64,000 nt of DNA, from the NCBI GenBank assembly GCA_002633005.1, contig NMRA01000514.1, positions 124,001 through 188,000 on the forward strand, in the 5' to 3' direction. The number at the start of each line of letters is the position of its first letter. Position 1 is the stretch's first letter. Below are positions 12,794 to 23,906 of this stretch, one piece after another. A model generated the notes under the pieces. That model did not search any database, had not been told where the DNA came from, and saw nothing but the letters and a program-made list of their open reading frames with translations. The translations under genes were made by a program, and so were the position numbers. The DNA is from Phoronis australis (taxonomy: Eukaryota > Phoronida > Phoronidae).

Positions 12794-14238
12794 CTTGTGG
12801 TCTGAATAATCACAAACTGTTAAGATTGTAATCTCAATGACATAAAGTAGGGGACGGACACATCAGGGAGAAAAAATGGCTCCTCATTTGACTTAAGTTT
12901 CCGCGACAATCCCAATCACTTCGGTGATAAATAAAGGATAAACGAAAGGTGACAATTCTTCATTAACTTTTTACTAGGCACCAACTTCACAAGCAATTTA
13001 CATTACATTTTTGTATACAGCTGAAATATTGGAACATTGAAATCGTCCAAGAATAAGCAATTGACGCCGTGGTACAAATCAAAGCTTCAATAATCCGGTA
13101 AATGTTGATCAATTTTCAATTTTTGTCCTCTTGTATGTCTCGATGAACGTAGAATGACACAACTTCGTGCTCCATGTTGCATTTGTTACGGGGCTCACCC
13201 AAACTGTTTGAAAAGGGTACTTACTGTTCAATATGGAGTAGTGTCGTGGGAAGCCAGAAGAGGATATCGTTTGGAGGACGAGGAGCCTGAGTTGGTCGAA
13301 GTTGTATTTTTCTGTTGAATTGTCTTTGTATTTGATTGAGAGGTGGGGCGAGTATCTCTGGTGAAGGTCGACGACTGAGGTCCTCTTTTGTCTCCCCTTT
13401 CCAACTATTTGCCCCCATAACTACTAATTCATAATACTATCCGTTAACAAGGTATCTCCACCCTTATCGGACTCGTTAATTTGAAACAGTTTCGAAATCA
13501 AAAATCCACCCTTCTTTAATGAAAACACTAAAACGGTCCAGGTTTTTGTAATTAAAAGTGTGATTACTAACTAAGATTCATTTTTCTGCTATTTTTACCT
13601 ATTTTGCACGTGTGGTGTCGCCAACAATGTTTAAAAGGGCGTGTTAAAATTTTCGGGGCAATATTTATTATCAAACAATAAATAATAAATTTCAACTTCT
13701 TCATTCTTTTACCAAAATTCATTGGCAAATTACAAGAAAGTGCGCAACTTAAAACGCAGGCAGATTCTACATTTGAAAAGATCGCATATCAGTGAGGTGG
13801 AAAGGTAAATATAAAATTACCAAGTGAGAATACTTACAAAATCTCTTTAGAGCTCCTCTACAGCTCAGGGTTCACTACTATGCAAATGAGACGCTCGTGT
13901 GAAGCTTGCGCCGGATTCCGCGAATTTTCTCTTTCAGCTTCGCTGACCTAAATCGCTTCACTGTCGGTCATTTTGCTAAATCATCGCTAGTAAGGTCTAG
14001 AGGTTAATTTAGAAACTCGCACCTTTTACTGCGTGGTCTAACCTGTCTGTACTGATTACCAGTTACCGTAACTGTATATTTTAAAAATATCTAAGACGCG
14101 AGAAATATTTATGGTAGTTCAGAAAATCCAAACGAAGTAGCTTCCTAAGGCGTTCAACTATTACCGGGAGGCCAAAAAGCACGAGTCGATCTTTTTGTAC
14201 TGAAAAGGTACTTATTTTGAAGTCGGCCTCTACACTGT

Positions 14239-14286
14239 CAAAAATACAATGACCTGACCAAAAATACAATGACCTGACCAAAAATA
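14239..14286 (+). repeat. 20-bp tandem repeat
   Basis: AAAAATACAATGACCTGACC occurs twice exactly, followed by AAAAATA. Confidence 0.75.
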
Positions 14287-15282
14287 ACAAAATGTATATC
14301 CGTGGGGTGGTTTGTATTCTTGTTTGGTGGAAAACGAATACAGCGAAGAATATTTAGACCAATAAACATAGTTTATGTGCACTATTGTCCTCTAGGATTT
14401 GCCCATCATGAATGAGTTACCCATGCGATAGCTGTAGAGAGCAACTATGAATGAAGGGTCATCTCTTGTTTTGCCCGGCTTCAGTCAAGTTTGCGCATGC
14501 CTGCTACAATGCAAACAAATAAACTGGTCACAGATTTTTTCAATAGCAAAATATGCATTGCTTGTCACTGCTTTTTCACGCAATGTTTTCAGAGTAAATT
14601 GACGGCTTTTGTTGACTGATCTAAACCAAAGTACATGCAGCTAAGATAGCGGAGAAGTACAAACTTCCCTTGTATTTAGCCGGTGTTTGTTAACTTGATG
14701 AAAACGTGTCTAAATGTAGTTTACACTAATTCAATACAAATTTTGTATAAGTAACTACGGTACCAGTTTACTGACTCTATATATGCTGCAATGAGTCGGT
14801 CAACAACCTCCCGTTATATGTGTAGTTTTATTAATTTGATGAAAACTATTTACACTAAACTAATATTATCACTCTAATGTGTATTTTCTAATTTCCTTCC
14901 GCTGGTTGCAACAGTGGCGTTCCTCTCATAACCCTTTCGTCAGCCCAGTACAGCCGAATACGTGAAGTATTTAGCTGCAGGCTATTGATTGAAAAATCGG
15001 TTAACGACAACTTGGTAAATTTAATAAGATAACCATGACTCCCCCCGCTGTGATCATCACCGTGAAGGGTAGACAACCTTCTATCTTCGCGACCTGCAAG
15101 GGCGTTCTAAGTCATTAATAACGTTTGTTCTCATAAATACAGTTCTGTTATCATGAGGTGCATTTTTTTCTCATGCGCCGCAATTTTATTAATTGGAAAT
15201 ACTATTATTTCTCATACATCGTACTTGCTCCCAGTTCTAAGGCGCAAACATATTTGATGACGGTGTGGAGCAACCTGAGCCT

Positions 15283-15365
15283 CGTGTGAAAAGAAATGCG
15301 GTTCATGAGAAAAGAATTGATTTCGGAAGAATAGAACTGCGGTTCATGAGAAAAGAACTTCAAGT
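15283..15365 (+). repeat. Two-copy tandem repeat with GCGGTTCATGAGAAAAGAA
   Basis: The 19-bp core occurs at about 15298 and 15342, with related flanks. Confidence 0.6.
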
Positions 15366-17137
15366 TGCAGAAAAAGGTGCTGCGCGAATGAAAAAGACGC
15401 GTTGTAGATGGGAACGGCTTGTCATGGTTACTTCAGACGGAAAGTTAACATATTCCGTCGGTGTTAAATGATGCTGACACTTGTCACCTTAGTTATGAAT
15501 TGCGGTCGATTGAAGGTGTTATAAAGACAAACTCATTTATTAATTTTCATTCATTGTAATTACCACTGTTATGGTTCGTCAAAATGTCAAATACCGATTT
15601 TATTTGAACTTTTACATTTCTTCCGCTGCTCGACGGTGTCGAAGGGCATTAAATGTCGCTCTCAACACTCCTTTTATGGGAGCGGAATTCAATCCACACT
15701 TTACAAATGTGTATCTCCGATAACAGTATCCAGATAGAAAAAATCCCAATAACCGTAACTCCGTTATAAATAGAACAAACACGGTGAACACATTTCAAAT
15801 TCTTCTGATGTTCAACCCGTCAACAGTGTTTAGGGTACTTATGATTGATCTTATTTTAATTAAAGTGTGTAAAAATAATGTTTCCTGAAGCAACAGTTTA
15901 ATTACTGGAGGTCGCCATCTAATACATGCAGTTGCAATTTCAACCGCAGAGTGGCGCCACTCACAAGTTGATGTCGGCTCCCATAATATAATCTATGTCG
16001 CGAAAATAGTATTTCTGCCACCTAGACATTTCCCCATTCACTAGTTAATGCGCACCCTCCAGTAAGTCCCCGTAAATTGTCCCTCAATGCCTGGATGCCC
16101 ATTTTTGCTCATACCTAGGTCAGACACCAGGTAACGAGAGAGACTAGACTACACGCCAGTGTTTGTTTATGGCGACACAAATGCTAAGTTGAGGTCGTCT
16201 TGTATTGCAGAGACACCTATAGTTCAGCTAATGCACGCCGTAGCTATCAACGGAACCGATTTTTCAGCGAAATATGACCGATTTTTGTTACTAAAAACCG
16301 CGAAGCCAAGTTTAAACTGCATTGCGGTGTCAGATGTCATTCTGGACAATGATTTATCTCTGTTAACATTATGCTTTCTTAAAGATTTACTTTCAGCGTT
16401 ATTCTACACCAGTTTTTAAGACAATAGCAACGATGACCACATAAAGCCAAAATCCAAAAAAAAATAATTCAACACGGCAAAAGCATATATTACCTGAAAC
16501 CAGAAATCACTATAGACGTTAATTTTGAAGTGTTGACCTTGCGACGAAAGCGGCATAAGCAAGGTCACCTGATTCAGGGGAAGTCGAAGGAATCTCAGAT
16601 TTTTGTGGAAACAAAAGTAAAAGAAAAACACATTCACTTTTGATGAAATCTCTCCTAAAAACTGATGAAGAGTTGTCTGGGATGAATTTGAACAATTCTA
16701 TTCAACGTTTCCCGTTTTATTTCTACTTCATTTTCGCGGATGATGTCTTATAAATAGTCTGGTTTACGTGGGATTTGAAAGAGTTTTGGTTTTAGAGCTA
16801 CTTCAACTGATTTCCTACGTTATAGCAGTCGGGCAGCCCCCTAGCGATCTGTGACTGAACTGTCCCGTTTACAAACACCAGTAATGCTACGCCGAAATGT
16901 TTCATATGCATGTTATACACTGTAGTTTGATCAAATGTTTCGAGATGCTAATTCGGCCAAGCAGCTGTCTAAACAACATAATATGTAAACATCAGCGAGC
17001 GAATTTATGCTGGAAATTGCCACAGATAATATACATGTAGTTACTACAGTATCTTTAATAATGCATAGATAGAGGGAAACTAAACCCAAAATGTCTGTGC
17101 CTTTCTACATATATACAGTATGGAATAAATTAATTTA

Positions 17138-17760
17138 ATGTGTAGTGGCTTTATAGCAAGGTATTATTTAACTTGCGACATCCATGCGACGGGCGACAAG
17201 GAGGGGAACCGAAATTTCACCAATCTACTTTTCGAGAACGGGACCTTACCTACTGGACGGAGGTCAGTTTGCCAAACGGAAACCTCCCCCTGGAAGTTCG
17301 TTTTGCACCAGCGTTGCTTTCTACAGTTAACGTTATTTGTTACGCCGGGTTTGAGAACGTTATGGAATCTACGAAGCTTGAAACATCTAGTTTGATTTCA
17401 AACCAGGAAGACACATCAAATAAGAACATTCTTGAAAATGCCGGCTTCATCGGAGAAATTTTTGGCGGATATGACTTGCAAGCAATGTTTTTGTGTAATT
17501 TTGGGGCAGTTTCACATATGAATACTTACGTCATCAGCTACGACTCGAGCCACAAACCTGAAACATGAATACACATGGGTGGCCATTTACCAGACCGAGG
17601 ACGGAAATGTGGAATATTTTGACGCCATGTCACCATCATCGGACTACTTGCGAGACTGTCTTGATAAAAATGCCAGTGGATGGACAACTCGGGGACTTTA
17701 GTCGTCACGCAGTATATTTTACTTGTGTGTCGCTGCCGGGAATGGAGCGCAGACTTAAGG
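17138..17760 (+). pseudogene. Broken relic resembling Polinton-type protein and adenain-like cysteine protease
   Basis: Three reading stretches look coding. Frame A (from ATG 17138) has NFTNLLFENGTLPTG. Frame B (about 17245-17568) has EVSLPNGNLPLEVRF and ends with NTYVISYDSSHKP. Frame C (17555-17701) has TWVAIY and VEYFDAMSPSSDYL, then a TAG at 17699-17701. The B/C part follows the pattern of Ulp1/adenain-like proteases, in which an N/YDSS-x-P stretch leads to (H)WVAIY and then YFD with the catalytic acid. The usual catalytic His before W is not visible, and the Gln/Cys region lies beyond the stop. The A/B part has the F-T-x-L and E-V-S-L rhythm of a beta-rich protein that can accompany such proteases in Polinton/Maverick elements; that call is weaker. 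At least two frameshifts and one stop make it dead. No integrase, polymerase or ATPase is seen nearby. Confidence 0.4.
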
Positions 17761-17919
17761 GCGTTTCATACTAACGTCGACGCGTCGATGGTTTGGGGAG
17801 TTGCGGTCAGTATGAACGCTTAAGTCCGGTCCTGGATCGAAGTTAACAGCTCCAGTTAACATCGCAGTTAACAGGTGGATTTAAAAGCGTCGACGCTGCG
17901 GTGCAGTATGAAGGGTTAA
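17755..17919. mobile_element. Small TIR element with a third internal end
   Basis: TTAAGGGCGTTTCATACT at 17755-17772 is matched in inverted orientation by AGTATGAACGCTTAA at 17809-17823, and again by AGTATGAAGGGTTAA at 17905-17919. The stretches after the second and third ends (CCGGTCCTGGATCGAAGTTA and TCGGTCCAATCAAAGTTAG) are also alike. It may be a 69-bp element plus a partial tandem copy, or a 165-bp element with an internal duplication. It abuts the protease relic. Confidence 0.45.
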
Positions 17920-19099
17920 CTTCGGTCCAATCAAAGTTAGTCGCCAGGTGCCACTGTTATCGTCAACAATTACAGGGTAGTGCCGTCACTAATAACTGCT
18001 TATACTGTGCTCTAATAATAACGAATCGATTCAAAAATAAGTTTAATGTCAATAAGCACATGGAAATGTTCCCAAATAGTCACATTGAACAAAATCTTAG
18101 CGTGCAGTGCTACCTTGCGATAACTTCGATGACTACAGCGTCACTTACCGTTTAATTACTTCGACGTTCATTAACTACCAAAGCCAGTAGGAACGGTCCG
18201 GTTAACTGCTCTGCGACGATGTGGATATGAAGTACGTTGAAAATTGCGACATGTTTTTAAGAACGAGTTTTGTGTCAAAAATGATCTGTTGTAAATCACT
18301 CAACCGTGTCTAGTAAGTATCATAACTTGGTGTTGCGGAATAACGCCGCATGATCCGAGCTGTGTGAGCCACTATTGATGCAAAGGTCACCTATTTGCAG
18401 AATTTTTTATTTTCACATTTTTAAGCTGTCAATGAATACAACCGCACTTTGTTTAGCGTAGATAATGTTCAAATAGCTCTGTCGTTTAATTCGTGCTATA
18501 CATTAGCATAGTTAGGAGCATGCAACCACATTTTAATGCTTGCTTACGAAAAATATTCGGAGAATAGACATTTATAATAACAATAAAATAAACTCACCAC
18601 AAAAGAAGTGTCGGTAAAACAACCTCAGAAGATGATTCTACAAAATAAAATAAGACGCGTATTTAAAAAGAGTCTCGGAACTTCAGTCTACACAGTAAGC
18701 TATGTCATTTGTATAGCTCACTGGACTAAGTTGGACGGTTGACCAAAAACATCAATGAAATGCTGTATACCACACATGCAAATTACAATTACTGCAAACA
18801 ACAGTCAAGATAGATTATTAAAGAGGGGAGTTCAGCAGAGTGAGCGTCATACTTCCGGTTTTACAACATTAGAATACGACAAATACAGTAAATACGGTAA
18901 AAAGTGAAACATTTAAAATGATATCGTCAGAAATTTACTTTCTTGAGAAATGTTTTGAGTTAAGAGTTTAGAAAAGAAATTTTCCAACACTTGAGTTAGA
19001 TATATTACTTAATTATCACACCGAAAATTTGCTGATTGTTATCTAAGAAAGCCTCCCCATCTTGTGCGGACGTAGGGTGGTGACGCGGTTTTTATACTT

Positions 19100-19385
19100 T
19101 CAGCAAAAGAGGGTCTTATCCGTGCTAACAACGATATAGCGGCCTTGATGTGCTAATACTAAACCACGTATGGACGATATCATCGGCCCAGTCGTTCTAA
19201 TTTATGCTGGCAACGATGATAGTCCTAGTAATTGTGATATGTGTGGACAAATTCGCCAATGCAAACCGTCTTATCTATGATAATAACTTTGTACAGGTAA
19301 AAGTATACCCTAAACGGGCGATATCATCCGTCCAGTACTTATAATTTATGCTATGACGATGATGGACTAATTTGTTCGTGTAAAG
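19100..19385 (+). repeat. Diverged tandem duplication, about 160-bp spacing
   Basis: ACGATATCATCGGCCCAGTC with TAATTTATGCTGGCAACGAT recurs about 150 bp on as GCGATATCATCCGTCCAGTA with TAATTTATGCTATGACGATG (quoted in two parts each). Confidence 0.55.
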
Positions 19386-20995
19386 CATTTCGCACATGTT
19401 GGAGTTTTACTACGCTATCAACGCTGAAGTTTGTCAAAAGCATCAGTTTGGAATATTGCGAGATGGACACAGATTCATTGTACATGGCCGTATCTGGTAG
19501 TTCTCTATTATGTTTTTCACTAGGTGCTCGAAGAACATGTCATATCCTCTGACACAGCGCCACCTATAGTGTAAAGTGGTACTGTACACAGTTCAAATGC
19601 TGACAAGACATACATTTGTATACTCACCTATGCGAACGCAGGCTACTTACTCCATTTATCACGTTATCGAGTACAATGGTGTGAATGAATCATTCGGCAT
19701 TATCGCGAGAAAAATCAGACGGAAGTGACGTCAAGGAAACTCGTACAAATATCGCGTTATAAGAATTCGAGGGATTTTATGTACGGCGCTTTCGTGATTT
19801 GAATGCATTATGGGACGGTTGTCGGCTAGCAAACATCCGGTGATACCACGGAAAACTGGGTGGCCTGTAAGCAGTATGACGGAAATCGGAAGTTGTCACA
19901 TAATTGAAAATCCGGATCAACTGCAACAGGCTTTTTGGCGCGAGCTAAACAAGAAAAACAAGAATAAAACTTTGAAGTGAGCTACTAATGAAAATGTAGC
20001 AAATCTTTCGGTGTCCGAAAGATTTTCGATGTACGCGCAATCCGATCATACTGAAGTGAATCTCACCACCGCTAGACTTGCGTTCAATAGACCACAGAAA
20101 CTCGCGAAACGTTAGATTCAAGAGGATGACTTATCGATATATTGCAATGCCTTAAAAGCGAAGCACATGGTCATCACACTGGCTTTGCTCTCTAGCTTCT
20201 TGTGTCTACGGCACGTGACCCAGGTTAAAGCGAGTTCCCAAGTTTAAGTATCAGCGGATGTTTACGAGGCGACAACCGTCGAACAGTGCATTTGAAAAAC
20301 GCAGCCATTGAGCACCGTACGTTTTGCTGAAGATGGAAGTCCTCCCGAATTCCCTCAAAAGAAAATTATGGAACACCCATTACACCGTGGATCTTGATTT
20401 CACTCATTACATTTTGAAAAAATAGCAGTAGCGCGTATATTCTTCAATTCTGTGAGTTCCAATGGGTGTCAGCATCATCAAGCACTGAGATGAACAGTTT
20501 CAACAGCACCACTCACCCAAAATGGCATCAATCTTGTGCAAGTTCTTGTAAGATAATCACAACGAGTAAACAACGTCATATGTAGCCAGACAACGACAAT
20601 TTCGAACGCCCAACCATGCACGATTTTTGTGCCGTGTTGACTGGGCTTTTGGGTGAATTTCGCGGTGACGTAAAAGGAAGACGTGCTTCGGAACTCTGAC
20701 AGTATTTAAGGGCTGTTACGTAAGGCAATTCATGTACTTGATGTGTGAGACCAGAGTGATGCTGTAAACATGATTTAAAAATTAAGTTAGCATGTGTTGT
20801 CGCCCAAGATGGGTTTTAAAATTGTCTGGCTTGATCAATTCTAATTATTAAGTAATAGTCCCATTAGACGGCTGTTAGATGTATTCAGTGCTAAGCTATT
20901 ACACGTACTTTCAAGGCTTCGAATTGTGAGCTTGATCTCAATCAATATTTCTAATCACGAGCTTCTTTGATAAGCTAGATACCCCAGCGACCTGT

Positions 20996-21046
20996 GTCGT
21001 CTGCTTTGTCAAGTCGTCTGCTTTGTCAAGTCCTCTGCGTTGTAGT
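20996..21046 (+). repeat. 17-bp tandem repeat, three units
   Basis: GTCGTCTGCTTTGTCAA occurs twice, then a diverged third unit GTCCTCTGCGTTGTAG. Confidence 0.7.
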
Positions 21047-22223
21047 TGTCTGGTTTTGAAAAAAAAAAAACGGAAATTCATATCATGGTGACTGAGAGTA
21101 AAAAGTAAAAGATAAAAGGACAAAGTTGCAGGTTTGTCGCGTTTTTCTTGGAAACGCAATGCGGCGCCGCCATTCGGTCATTATTCTTTAGTGTTACGCA
21201 AACGTATGAAGCGGAAATAATATCATGCCGTTCATCATTTAAATGGAAACCAAATAAGAAGTCACTAGCGATATCTATTTTCAAGTTGATTTTATTTGCT
21301 TTTTAGGCGAAATTACACCGATGTTCCATTTACTATTAACATTAAGTTGAGATGGGTACTAACCATTTTCGTTACGTAACTGCACACGAGTGCCAACACA
21401 AAGTGTACATGAGTCACTAATGAACAAATCCATATCCATGAATATACATGCGCGGGATACCACCATGCCTGGTCCTTGGATGTTACGTAACTCAGTGAGG
21501 ATTAAATCTCTTAATGTTTTTAGAATTGATCGACAAAACTCTAAAGTACATCTGTTCAGTGCCAGTAAACGCTGCAAACTTTTCATTCCTGAATTCACAT
21601 TATGAAATATGCTGCCTTTTTGTCAAACCTATTTTTCAATGAAACTCAGAAATTCGAATATTTGACGGGGGTTCTGCTGTTACTACCACATGTCTAAGTA
21701 CATCCTATCCTTTCAAGTATAGTGAATTTAATGAATATTTTTGCTTCCTTTTAAATGTCACTAGAACAGTAATATAACTTTTAAAACTTTCATTCGTGTG
21801 AAGCAAAGTTACGATAAATTTTTGAACCACAAAAGTGGATTCGCACACCAGTTCTTATTACATTGTAATATTTACAATGAGTACAGCCTCTTCAGAAACA
21901 TCACTGCTTACCAAGAGGGCCCTCAACAACAAAATATAAAAGAGTGATATAATACAATAAAGTAGTAAAATAAATGATTAAATACGTGTAACTAAGATAC
22001 AATTAAAACAGGATGAGAATTTAGATAATAAATAAAGGGCGAAGGATGATCAAAATTTGACTAGTAGGTCTTAACAATGAAATTCATACAACAATGCTTT
22101 CCGCAAGACTTAGTTTCTCTACATTAATTATCTTGCTCGAAACTTCTATAAAAAAATGTTTCTTGAAGGGCCGTTTTCAAAGGCGTCCAGACAATACGCG
22201 ATGCAAAATATTCAGAAACTAGG

Positions 22224-23067
22224 AGACAACCCCATCCCCAAGAAATATCCTGGACACCCACAGACGCAAACCCATAACTAGAAGCCGGTACCGGAACTGA
22301 ACATACAGCTGGACAGACAACTTCTGTTTCTTCCAATTTGAAGATTTCTCACCGTGAACGCTAGCATGAATAACAAAGGGCTCTCGGTGAGCTCCGCACA
22401 CTCTATCAAGCCATGAAGTACATGTAGTTGTGAGAAAAGGGTGCGCCTCTTAAATACACAAATGGGTGTTTTTAAAGGAATACAGCTTCCTATAGACCCA
22501 CTATCAAATACATTTTAAAGCTTTGACGGTTTGTTACGACCTCAGAATATTGAATTGTGTGGTGTTGGTATCAAAAAATATGGACATCACCTAAAAGTAA
22601 TATTTCAATATCATTTAGTGTTGCCTTACACTAAAAAGAGTCAGATCTAATTGTGTGCAATTAAGAAATGAAATCCATTATTTATGTATGAAATACCAGC
22701 TGAGACTAATACATCATAGTGATCAATGATTATATGTGGAGATAAGAAACGAAAAGTCGAACTTGGTTAACAGTTTTCTACAGTTTTCACTGAACATTGA
22801 CCTTTTTATGACGGTTTGTGATTTGTGGAATATCCGTCACCAAGACCGCCTGTTGGCTGAAAATGAAGGTGTACGTCCATTGTTTTCCTTGGTTGACTGC
22901 ATTCGGCATCGACCGATCGGCGCCCCAAAATTCATTGACGACCACCTACCCACATCTTCATGTCGTGGTCCCTGACGCTAAATCGATACGACTGGGGAGA
23001 CCGGGAGAGTTCACGCCACAAATCCATTTCTATTAAATGGCGGAGTTATTAAAAACCCATTATTGCA
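22224..23067 (+). repeat. 840-bp near-identical direct repeat, copy 1
   Basis: Copy 1 begins AGACAACCCCATCCCC and ends AAACCCATTATTGCA directly before the single N at 23068. It differs from copy 2 by scattered substitutions and small indels, for example six extra bases near 22420. No convincing gene lies inside; short open frames occur in both copies with stops and no recognisable domain. Confidence 0.9.
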
Positions 23068-23068
23068 N
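23068..23068. other. Single-N contig join
   Basis: One N separates the two copies of the 840-bp repeat. Another single N occurs at about 31604, where I see no flanking duplication. Confidence 0.8.
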
Positions 23069-23906
23069 AGACAACCCCACCCCAAGAAATATCCTGGACC
23101 CAGTCCCACAGACGCAAACCCATAACTAGAAGCCGGTACCGGAACTGAACATACAGCTGGACAGACAATCTGTTTCTTCCAATTTGAAGATTTCTCACCG
23201 TGAGCGCTAGCATGAACAACAAAGGGCTCTCGGTGAGCTCCGCACACTCTATCAAGCCATGAAGTAGTTGTGAGAAAAGGGTGCACCTGGTAAATTCACA
23301 AATGGGTGTTTTTAATGGAATACAGCTTTCTATAGACCCACTATCAAACACATTTTAAAGCTTTGACGGTTTGTTACGACCTTAGAATATTGAATTGTGT
23401 AGTGTTGGTATCAAAAATATGGGCATCATCTAAAAGTAATCTTTCAATATCATTTAGTGTTGCCTTACACTAAAAAGAGTCAGATCTAATTGTGTGCAAT
23501 TAAGAAATGAAATCCATTATTTATGTATGAAATACCAGCTGAGACTAATACATCATAGTGATCAATGATAATATGTGGAGATAAGAAACGAAAAGTCGAA
23601 CTTGGTTAACAGTTTACTACAGTTTTCACTGAACATTGACCTTTTTATGACGGTTTGTGATTTGTGGAATATCCGTAACCAAGACCGCCTGTTGGCTGAA
23701 AATGAAGGTGTACGTCCATTGTTTTCCTTGGTTGACTGCATTCGGCATCGACCGATCGGCGCCCCAAAATTCATTGACGACCACCTACCCACATCTTCAT
23801 GTCGTGGTCCCTGACGCTAAATCGATACGACTGGGGAGACAGGGAGAGTTCACGCCACAAATCCATTTCTATTAAATGGCGGAGTTATTAAAAACCCATT
23901 ATTGCA
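23069..23906 (+). repeat. 840-bp near-identical direct repeat, copy 2
   Basis: Copy 2 begins directly after the N at the base corresponding to 22224, and ends in the same ATTATTGCA before unique sequence resumes. Copy 1 stops, and copy 2 starts, exactly at the N. That is expected if two overlapping contig ends from different haplotypes were placed side by side. Confidence 0.9.

Larger units (their letters stand above)
11347..17137. other. No supported gene
   Basis: Several small tandem repeats; no frame over about 90 codons and none with a recognised domain. Confidence 0.5.
17920..22223. other. No supported gene
   Basis: Contains the diverged duplication at 19.1-19.4 kb and a 17-bp tandem repeat. 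Nothing coding is supported. Confidence 0.5.

Noticed and set aside
22736-23814. Paired 79-codon frames (MEIRNEKSNLVNS...) as a duplicated gene
   Set aside because: They are the same sequence in the two copies of a probable assembly duplication, with no recognised domain.
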